A stretch of 16,684 nucleotides of DNA, from the NCBI GenBank assembly GCA_029931905.1, contig JAOZRH010000024.1:1-16684 (forward strand), read 5' to 3'. The notes beneath the pieces were generated by a model that did not search any database, was not told the origin of the DNA, and was given only the letters and a program-made list of their open reading frames with translations. Shown in pieces: positions 11,655-16,684 of the stretch (position 1 is the stretch's first letter; every line of letters begins with the position of its first letter). The DNA comes from Fidelibacterota bacterium. Lineage in GTDB: Bacteria; Fidelibacterota; Fidelibacteria; Fidelibacterales; Fidelibacteraceae. Made by a program: the position numbers and the translations under genes.

Positions 11655-13187
11655 TTAAACATTGATTGTATTTTTTAATTGATCGTGTAAAAGTTTAGAA
11701 ATAAAAAACTTTCTAGAACCATCTATTGATATTTTATAATCTACTTGATTTGATATCATTTGACAATTTTTAAAATCTGTATTTTTTAAATGAAATTCGA
11801 TTTTGTAATCTTCAAATAGATATTTTTTTTGCCCATTTTGATCAATAAAGATTTTAACAATTTTATTATTACCGATATCTTTAACATCAAAGAAAGTTAA
11901 ATTTTCATCTATTTCTGTGATTATTTGATTTTGAGGTATATTGAATTTATTGATTTGGCTATTATTTTGAATAATTTGATTTGTGTTATTGTTTTTAAAT
12001 AAATTGTAAACAGTTTCAAAGCTTCGATCCCATATATCAATCATTTTTTGACTTCTTAATGATGATGGATGTATGATTGGAATAAATTTGCCGTTAATAA
12101 TATTTCCAGACTTTTTAGTAATACCACTATTAACACCAATATATTTAGCAGCACTACCACCAAGAAACACATAATATTTGGGATCAAATTCTTTACACAA
12201 GTTTTTAAAATTATCCAAACAATTTCGATAAGCATCTAGTGGAATATCTTTTTCGCTTTTTGTATAACATAAAATAATATTAAAAATTACCCATTTAATA
12301 TTATTTGGTAATAGATATAATTTTTCTCTTAATTTTTTTCCAGAAACACCAACAAATGGTAATCCAAGTTCTTTTTCAGATGTTCCAGGATTTAAACCAA
12401 TAAATGCTATATCAACAGGTTCAATCTTTTCTAAATTTGTGTCAAGAACAACCATTTGTGAATTGAATAAACCACATTTTTGGCACTCAGGACGAGATAG
12501 TTTATATTTTTTTACATTATGAATGAAATCAGAAATTTCTTTAGTGAATTCTCTTTTTGTAAAATCAAAAGATGTATTAATTTCAACAATGTTTTTTGTT
12601 TCAGTTTGATTATTTGATTCTGGAATCTCGAAAGTTTGTATATCAATTGTTGATTTGCCATCATGTAACAATTGATCAATTTTCATCAAATCTATATCTG
12701 TTATTACACCGTTAAGAAATAAATCATAAAAAAAATTTATTTCTTTTTCGTTATATTTCTTATTATTAATTGTTTCAAAATATTCTCTTAAAAGTTTTTG
12801 AATAACATATCTATTTTTATCTCTTAATAATTCACTTTTGATAAACATATAATTTTTTTTATCATTACAATTATTTTTAATAAGTGTAAATCCAAAACTC
12901 ATTAATAGTTTAATAGTGTTTTCTTTTCGTTTAATTTTTGAAGAAAAAGTTTTGTTCCATAAAAAGAAATCATTAAAATATGTATTCCAATAATGAATTA
13001 AATGAGGATAAAAATAAACATATGAAATTAATCTTTTAAATATACTTTCATCAAAATTATATTTATTAATAAACTGTTCTATTTTATTTTTATCCTGACT
13101 TGAAAATGTAATTATGTTTGTTAGTTCTCTTAATCCTGATAAAAAATTTGGTTTTTCTTTTTTTCGTATGTTCTTTTTTTTCGACAT
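11655..13187 (-). CDS. Uracil-DNA glycosylase-superfamily protein with long N- and C-terminal extensions
   Basis: A 510-aa protein whose central part (about 232-395) is a family 4-like uracil-DNA glycosylase. It has four cysteines placed for a [4Fe-4S] cluster (C235, C238, C307, C323), motif 1 FIGLNPGTSEKELGLPFVG (262-280) and the HPSS motif (373-376). Family 4 usually has GEAPG here; GLNPG is closer to Mug/TDG-type enzymes, so substrate range may differ. Residues 1-230 are a helical, aromatic-rich domain and 400-510 a beta-like domain, neither recognised; typical family 4 enzymes are only about 200 aa. The start at 13187 (MSKKKNIRKK) is preceded by AGAGAAG. An in-frame ATG at 13211 lies in the terminator hairpin and is rejected. 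It is the first gene of the helicase/SSB operon and presumably acts in phage DNA repair or base processing. Confidence 0.85.
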   Translation of the reverse strand: MSKKKNIRKKEKPNFLSGLRELTNIITFSSQDKNKIEQFINKYNFDESIFKRLISYVYFYPHLIHYWNTYFNDFFLWNKTFSSKIKRKENTIKLLMSFGFTLIKNNCNDKKNYMFIKSELLRDKNRYVIQKLLREYFETINNKKYNEKEINFFYDLFLNGVITDIDLMKIDQLLHDGKSTIDIQTFEIPESNNQTETKNIVEINTSFDFTKREFTKEISDFIHNVKKYKLSRPECQKCGLFNSQMVVLDTNLEKIEPVDIAFIGLNPGTSEKELGLPFVGVSGKKLREKLYLLPNNIKWVIFNIILCYTKSEKDIPLDAYRNCLDNFKNLCKEFDPKYYVFLGGSAAKYIGVNSGITKKSGNIINGKFIPIIHPSSLRSQKMIDIWDRSFETVYNLFKNNNTNQIIQNNSQINKFNIPQNQIITEIDENLTFFDVKDIGNNKIVKIFIDQNGQKKYLFEDYKIEFHLKNTDFKNCQMISNQVDYKISIDGSRKFFISKLLHDQLKNTINV

Positions 13188-13211
13188 ATATCTTCTCTTT
13201 TGAAAATACAA

Positions 13212-13240
13212 AAAGCCCCAGAGACTATCTCTGGGGCTTT
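13212..13240 (-). terminator. Strong intrinsic terminator after tRNA-Leu
   Basis: A 13-bp perfect stem AAAGCCCCAGAGA/TCTCTGGGGCTTT with a 3-nt loop, followed on the minus strand by TTGTATTTTC. It ends the tRNA cluster. It lies only 25 bp before the UDG-family start, and no ATAAAGAAAT motif lies between, so how the next operon is transcribed is not evident. Confidence 0.9.
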
Positions 13241-13274
13241 AGAGTGAGGAGTCGGTTACGACGAAAGAATTTTG

Positions 13275-13361
13275 TGGTACTCGGGGCGGGAGTCGAACCC
13301 GCACGGAGAATTCTCCATGAGATTTTAAGTCTCAAGCGCCTACCAGTTACGCCACCCGAGC
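13275..13361 (-). tRNA. tRNA-Leu (anticodon UAA), CCA encoded
   Basis: A class II tRNA: acceptor GCTCGGG/CCCGAGT, D arm with GGCG...GGCGC, anticodon stem TGAGA/TCTCA with loop CTTAAAA (anticodon UAA), a long variable arm with stem GGAGA/TCTCC, and T arm GCGGG-TTCGACT-CCCGC. The discriminator is A, and CCA is encoded. The first acceptor pair is G-U rather than G-C. Leu UUA codons are very frequent in these AT-rich genes, so the tRNA fits the phage codon usage. Confidence 0.95.
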
Positions 13362-13364
13362 GAA

Positions 13365-13514
13365 TTACTTTTTTCGATCCTTCCAAGAATTACAATTTTT
13401 CTTTTTTCTTGGAGTATGTTTTTTCTTTAAATTACACCATGATGGATTTTTTCTAAAATATCTGCAATCTTTGCAAAATTTTTGTTTTTTAACATCAATA
13501 ATTTCGATGTTCAT
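13365..13514 (-). CDS. 49-aa Cys-rich putative zinc-binding protein
   Basis: A short gene lying between two tRNAs. The product starts MNIEIIDVKKQKF, has CKDC then a cysteine at SWC, and a last one at KNC before SWKDRKK. The pattern CxxC-x(9)-C-x(13)-C with basic residues between fits a small zinc-binding module. ATG is preceded by GGTGA. It ends 3 bp before the tRNA-Leu 5' end and starts 12 bp after the tRNA-Gln 3' end, so it is cut out of a tRNA transcript or translated from it. No family is recognised. Confidence 0.68.
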   Translation of the reverse strand: MNIEIIDVKKQKFCKDCRYFRKNPSWCNLKKKHTPRKKKNCNSWKDRKK

Positions 13515-13526
13515 AATAATCACCAT

Positions 13527-13602
13527 TGGCTGCGGTGAGAGGATTTGAACCTCTAACCTTCGGCTCCAAAGGCCGCCGCTCTTCCAATTGAGCTACACCG
13601 CA
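13527..13602 (-). tRNA. tRNA-Gln (anticodon UUG), CCA encoded
   Basis: A 76-nt cloverleaf: acceptor TGCGGTG/CACCGCA, D stem GCTC/GAGC, anticodon stem CGGC/GCCG closing loop CTTTGGA, and T arm AGAGG-TTCAAAT-CCTCT. The discriminator is G, and CCA is encoded. U1-A72 and G73 match the classic glutamine identity elements. The 27-43 pair is a G-A mismatch. It is the second glutamine UUG tRNA in the window, not a duplicate of the one at 8022. Confidence 0.95.
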
Positions 13603-13625
13603 ATTTTTTAAATTTTGAAAATATT

Positions 13626-13652
13626 AATTAGGGGAGATAATCTCCCCTAATT
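13626..13652 (-). terminator. Terminator between Ala-rich protein and tRNA cluster
   Basis: A 10-bp or longer stem TTAGGGGAGA/TCTCCCCTAA with loop TAA (on the plus strand), followed on the minus strand by TTAATATTTTC. It lies about 22 bp after the stop of the Ala-rich protein. The downstream TTAATATTTTCAAAATTT resembles the upstream half of the promoter-like motif, but the ATAAAGAAAT core is absent. Confidence 0.75.
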
Positions 13653-13673
13653 TAGGAGTAACGATAACGGAGC

Positions 13674-14225
13674 TTAAGAAAGAAGATTACCAATTATGTT
13701 GTCCACAGCGGTATTAAGAGCGTTCTTTACTTTTCCACCACCTTTACCAGGACCACTGTCTTCTGGACGAGACAGATTTTCCTTAATGAATTTTTCTGCA
13801 GCCATTTCAGCAGCTTCATTACCTTTAGCCTTTTCACGGATACCTTTCTTGATTTCCATGAGAATTCTATTCACCTGAAACTTCGTTAATCCACAAGCTT
13901 CAGCCATATCGTTATATGACATGGTTCTGACATTTTTGAGAACAAAATCAATATCTTCTGGAGTAATTTCTTTTGTAGCTTGACGATTATGTTTCTTTTT
14001 CGGTTTTTCGGCTGCTGCAGGTGCTGCCTGCAGTGCTGCCGCCTGAGGTGCTGCCTGAGCTGTAGGTGCTGCCTGAGCTGTAGGTGCTGCCGCCTGAGGT
14101 GCTGCCTGAGCTGGATCTGCTGTAGGTGCTGCTGCCTGAGGTGCTGCCTGAGCTGGATCTGCTGTAGGTGCTGCTGCCTGAGGTGCTACATTCTCTTCCG
14201 TGGGTTTTGTAAAAGGAAATGACAT
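13674..14225 (-). CDS. Helix-turn-helix protein with Ala/Pro/Gln repeat tail
   Basis: A 183-aa protein. Residues 13-72 are an Ala/Pro/Gln-rich low-complexity region with a 14-aa repeat (QAAPQAAAPTADPA). A basic patch KPKKKHNR follows, and then a likely helix-turn-helix (about 90-130), in which MSYNDMAEACGLTKFQVNRILMEI fits 'helix, turn at CGLT, recognition helix'. The C-terminus holds a helical segment (AAEMAAEKFIKENL), a Gly-rich linker (GPGKGGGK) and a final hydrophobic helix. It probably binds DNA, with the Ala-rich part as a flexible spacer; a regulator or packaging-related role is open. The ATG lies 5 bp after the topoisomerase stop, with GGAGG inside the end of that gene. The repeats make this gene locally richer in GC than its surroundings. 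Confidence 0.82.
   Translation of the reverse strand: MSFPFTKPTEENVAPQAAAPTADPAQAAPQAAAPTADPAQAAPQAAAPTAQAAPTAQAAPQAAALQAAPAAAEKPKKKHNRQATKEITPEDIDFVLKNVRTMSYNDMAEACGLTKFQVNRILMEIKKGIREKAKGNEAAEMAAEKFIKENLSRPEDSGPGKGGGKVKNALNTAVDNIIGNLLS
14030..14187. repeat. 42-bp tandem repeat inside the Ala-rich gene
   Basis: A 42-bp unit beginning TGGATCTGCTGTAGG starts at 14112 and again at 14154, identical until about 14187. A shorter, degenerate array of GCTGCCTGAGCTGTAGGT units extends left to about 14030. Each full unit encodes 14 residues, so changes in copy number keep the frame. This is typical of slippage-prone coding repeats. Confidence 0.85.
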
Positions 14226-14230
14226 TTGTT

Positions 14231-16036
14231 CTAGCCTCCATTTTGAGTTTTTTGGTTTAATGCGTTCTGCATAACCATGTTATAGTTACAATGTACGTTG
14301 TTCATTAGTGCTCTTTTTAGATCTTTATCAGTAATTATTGATAAAACCTGTTTTAATTTTTCTTCAGTTTCAGGTAATTGAACAATATATTCTATACCTG
14401 AACGTATACAAACTTCTAATTGTTCAGGATTCATTTCACCTAAACCTTTAAAGCGGTTTATCGAAAATCCTTGTTGTTTGTATTTTTCAATTAAAGTATA
14501 ATCATAAATTGGAATGTATTTTTTACCTTTAACTGCTCCATAAAGAGGTGGTAATATAACACTTACATTACCATCCTTTATCATATCTGAAGCGAATTTT
14601 TGCATAAATAGAATTGCAAGAATTGAGATATGCAGACCATCGCTATCTGCATCGGCTAATATTTTAACCTTTTTATATCTTCTTTTATTCGTCGGTCCTA
14701 ACGCCTCTAATAAATCTTGAATCTCTTTGTTTGAATTAATTTTTTGTAAAGAATGAGTTTCTACGTTTAGAATCTTTCCTTTTAAAGGAAAAGATGCTTC
14801 ACGTTTTTTATCTCGAATAATTTTTAGAGTCCCATCAGCAGAGTCACCTTCAACAACATACAAAACATCTCCTGGAGAGTAAATACAATCCCGAAGTTTA
14901 TTTCCTGCTGAAACTCTTTTTGATCGAGATCTAGAATTTGTTTTAACTAGTTTTTTCTCAAATTTTCTATTTAGGTTTTCTTCAATTGTTTGTATTATAT
15001 CTTTTTGAGAAACAAACCAATCAATTTGTTTTGTGAGTGGATCAATTAAAGATTTTTTTACATTAGAAACCATTCGAACTTTCGTTTGGCTATCAAATTT
15101 TGGTTCTGGAATAGTTAAACTAATATATAAATTTAATCCACTTAAAAATTCTTTTTCACTTACAGTTTTAAATTTCTTAGAAATTTTATTTTTAATAATT
15201 TTCTTTAATTGAGTTTGGAATGAATTTATAAAAGTTCCTGTACAAGTTCTTAGATTGACATCACCTCCTGTGTTTGTGGTTGAAGATAATTTATAAGTTA
15301 AATAAACTTCAATTTTATTGTTTGATGATTTTTCATATTGTAGTTTATATAACTTATCTGATTCATTTAAACTAAGAAAACTTTTAACATAATTTTCGAA
15401 TGCTAAATATGGAATTTCTTTTTGATTAAAAATAAAATTACAATTTGGAAATTTAGCTTTTGTCAATACTAATCTATTTACAAATTTCTGTAGATAATTT
15501 TTCAAATCAATATCTTCAAAATATTTTTGATTTGGACTAAATCCAACTGATGTTGAATATTCATAATTTGGTATTTCTTCAATTTTTGAAGATATTAATA
15601 TTGAATTTTTAAAATAAAAATTATGAATTTTATTCTGATCCTTACGATCACGAGTATAAACCTGTAACCAATTAGATAACGCATTTACAGCTACCAGACC
15701 AACTCCATGTTGTCCTAATAATGTTTCATAATCATCTAGATCAAATTTTGTTCCGCTAAATAATCTTGTACACAACACTTCAAGAGAATTTTTAACTTCC
15801 CCATCAACTTCCATTGGTTCGACAGGAATACCTCTACCATTATCAGAAATCCAAATAGTATTGTTTTCTGAATCAAAATAAAATTCAACTTTGGTTGCAA
15901 AATTGTTTGTGACTTCATCTAAAGCATTATCCAAAACCTCTTCTATAAGATGTTCTGGAGTTTCTGTTGATCCAATAAACATTCCAGGTCGACGCCTAAT
16001 AATTTCTATTGAATCTAAAGCTTGTACTTTTGACAA
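14231..16036 (-). CDS. Type II DNA topoisomerase, GyrB/ParE-like (T4 gp39-like) subunit
   Basis: A 601-aa protein with the complete B-subunit layout. It starts with a GHKL ATPase: RRRPGMFIGS (14-23), EEVLDNALDE (32-41), DNGRGIP (65-71) and the ATP lid GQHGVGLVAVNALS. A transducer region follows. The TOPRIM domain has EGDSADG (396-402), DADSDG (462-467) and FKGLGEMNPEQL (529-540). It binds ATP and metal and works with an A-type subunit that holds the DNA-cleaving tyrosine. That subunit (T4 gp52 or GyrA/ParC type) is not in this window. T4 splits this chain into gp39 and gp60; here it is one chain. The start is supported by AAAAAGGAGG. A promoter-like motif and a strong hairpin precede it. Confidence 0.95.
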   Translation of the reverse strand: MSKVQALDSIEIIRRRPGMFIGSTETPEHLIEEVLDNALDEVTNNFATKVEFYFDSENNTIWISDNGRGIPVEPMEVDGEVKNSLEVLCTRLFSGTKFDLDDYETLLGQHGVGLVAVNALSNWLQVYTRDRKDQNKIHNFYFKNSILISSKIEEIPNYEYSTSVGFSPNQKYFEDIDLKNYLQKFVNRLVLTKAKFPNCNFIFNQKEIPYLAFENYVKSFLSLNESDKLYKLQYEKSSNNKIEVYLTYKLSSTTNTGGDVNLRTCTGTFINSFQTQLKKIIKNKISKKFKTVSEKEFLSGLNLYISLTIPEPKFDSQTKVRMVSNVKKSLIDPLTKQIDWFVSQKDIIQTIEENLNRKFEKKLVKTNSRSRSKRVSAGNKLRDCIYSPGDVLYVVEGDSADGTLKIIRDKKREASFPLKGKILNVETHSLQKINSNKEIQDLLEALGPTNKRRYKKVKILADADSDGLHISILAILFMQKFASDMIKDGNVSVILPPLYGAVKGKKYIPIYDYTLIEKYKQQGFSINRFKGLGEMNPEQLEVCIRSGIEYIVQLPETEEKLKQVLSIITDKDLKRALMNNVHCNYNMVMQNALNQKTQNGG

Positions 16037-16066
16037 ATAATACCTCCTTTTTGAAGAAATAGAATT

Positions 16067-16091
16067 CGTCGGAAGTTCAAAACTTCCGACG
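16067..16091 (-). promoter_or_regulatory. Strong hairpin in topoisomerase leader
   Basis: CGTCGGAAGTT pairs perfectly with AACTTCCGACG over 11 bp with a 3-nt loop. It lies between the promoter-like motif at 16104 and the ribosome binding site at about 16045. Elsewhere in the window hairpins come before such motifs, as terminators. Here it would be in the 5' leader, where it could protect the mRNA, pause or attenuate transcription; the T-run after it is poor (AATTCTATTTCTTC). Confidence 0.6.
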
Positions 16092-16103
16092 ACTCATGAA
16101 TAT

Positions 16104-16130
16104 TATTTCTTTATCAAAAGTTTAAATATA
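16104..16130 (-). promoter_or_regulatory. Putative phage promoter (ATAAAGAAAT class)
   Basis: The minus strand reads TATATTTAAACTTTTGATAAAGAAAT, sharing the ATAAAGAAAT core with three other intergenic sites. It lies about 70 bp upstream of the topoisomerase start. The 16131-16242 stretch further upstream is very AT-rich, and I see no gene, terminator or tRNA in it. Confidence 0.5.
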
Positions 16131-16242
16131 AAATTTGTCCCAAATTTTAACGAAAACATGTGTAAAAATTTTGAATAATTTCAATATGTTACAAAAATTA
16201 TAAAAAATATAAAATCACAAAATATAAAAAGTGAAAATTCAT

Positions 16243-16683
16243 TTAAATTCTCATTGAAGCAATAATTGGGAACACAAAATTTCTTAAATATAATTTTGGG
16301 TTAATTAAAGTTGAATAATTATATGGAACATAATTATTATTAGAATCTAATACTTTCTTATTTTCACATAGATAATAATCTTCAATAATATCTTTTAAAA
16401 ATTCGATTCGAATTATATTGAGAAAAATATTTGAATAAATCTCTTTAAGATATGTTAAATTTTTCTTTTTACCAACTATATATTCTAATAAATCAGATCT
16501 TAATTTGGGTGGAAGATATTTATATTTACCTTTAACCTTTAATTTGTGATCTTTAATAAAAAAACTTGTTCGATTACATCTACAGTATGATTGATAAGAA
16601 GTCGTATGGAAATTGAAACCAGATTTTATTACAAACTCTGTTAATGAATTTTTTAAATACTCTTTGCCGTTAATAGCTAAAAA
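16243..16683 (-). CDS. 3' part of a gene cut by the window edge, unknown protein
   Basis: An open frame enters from the right edge and ends with TAA at 16243, giving at least 146 residues of C-terminal sequence without a start in the window. The peptide is Lys/Tyr/Asn-rich and contains a SYCRCNRTSFFIKDHKLK segment with a CxC pair. A helical stretch follows (LTYLKEIYSNIFLNIIRIE), and the end is LRNFVFPIIASMRI. Composition and codon use match the other phage genes. I do not recognise a family. No terminator follows it before the topoisomerase promoter-like motif, so read-through is possible. Confidence 0.72.
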   Translation of the reverse strand, partial: FLAINGKEYLKNSLTEFVIKSGFNFHTTSYQSYCRCNRTSFFIKDHKLKVKGKYKYLPPKLRSDLLEYIVGKKKNLTYLKEIYSNIFLNIIRIEFLKDIIEDYYLCENKKVLDSNNNYVPYNYSTLINPKLYLRNFVFPIIASMRI

Positions 16684-16684
16684 T

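Noticed and set aside
13527..13602. Reading this tRNA as tRNA-Trp because CCA appears in the plus-strand anticodon region
   Set aside because: The tRNA is on the minus strand, where the loop is CTTTGGA and U33 precedes UUG; acceptor and T arm only fit in that orientation.
13980..14222. Cys/Arg-rich plus-strand frame
   Set aside because: A reverse-strand translation of the same GCTGCC repeats; no ribosome binding site and a composition unlike any protein here.
13987..14241. Ser/Gly-rich minus-strand frame overlapping the Ala-rich gene
   Set aside because: It is a frame shadow of the tandem repeats; the HTH domain is in the other frame, which also has the properly spaced start after GGAGG.

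Overview
The window reads as part of a large, strictly lytic-style bacteriophage genome. It is strongly AT-rich, and every gene I can support lies on the minus strand, so transcription runs from high to low coordinates. Genes are tightly packed with 1-13 bp gaps or ATGA/TAATG-type overlaps, and most have good Shine-Dalgarno sequences (AAGGAG, GGAGG). The content is a T4-like replication and repair set: B-family DNA polymerase, type II topoisomerase subunit, SSB, SF2 (UvsW-type) helicase and a uracil-DNA-glycosylase-family protein. With it come tRNAs and many small unrecognised proteins. The standard genetic code fits (TAA, TAG and TGA all end genes). The strong ribosome binding sites and AT-richness would suit a low-GC host such as a Firmicute, but that is a weak inference.

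Layout in the direction of transcription (right to left). 16683-16243: 3' end of an unknown gene. 16130-13628: promoter-like motif, strong leader hairpin, GyrB/ParE-like topoisomerase subunit, then an Ala-rich helix-turn-helix protein and a terminator. 13602-13212: tRNA-Gln(UUG), a 49-aa Cys-rich protein, tRNA-Leu(UAA) and a very strong terminator. 13187-8891: an operon of a UDG-family protein, three small proteins (two with zinc-binding CxxC pairs), an M15-type peptidase, a DECH helicase and SSB, closed by a terminator. 8880-7798: promoter-like motif, a 207-aa coiled-coil protein, then a 342-nt non-coding segment that ends in a terminator. That segment contains a second tRNA-Gln(UUG), TTGATCATT iterons and long-range inverted repeats. 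7774-4241: two small paralogues, the C-terminal part of a split DNA polymerase carrying a mini-intein, an AAA+ ATPase, a small secreted Cys-rich protein and a terminator. 4237-3862: promoter-like motif, a two-TM protein and a terminator. 3857-9: promoter-like motif, an unusually GC-rich and apparently structured leader RNA, the N-terminal part of the DNA polymerase, and three unknown proteins.

The most striking finding is the DNA polymerase. It is split between motif B and motif C, and the two halves are in reversed order on the genome (C-terminal half first, about 2.3 kb upstream of the N-terminal half). The C-terminal half carries a 163-aa mini-intein inserted exactly in the motif C active site (YSD/TDS), so this half should be inactive until protein splicing occurs. 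The N-terminal half has its own promoter-like motif and a structured leader. The second is the structured RNA segment enclosing a tRNA at 7831-8172. The third is a repeated promoter-like motif (core ATAAAGAAAT), found four times, always between genes and in three cases just after a terminator. All structure and function statements about RNAs come from reading complementarity by eye; no folding program or database search was run.
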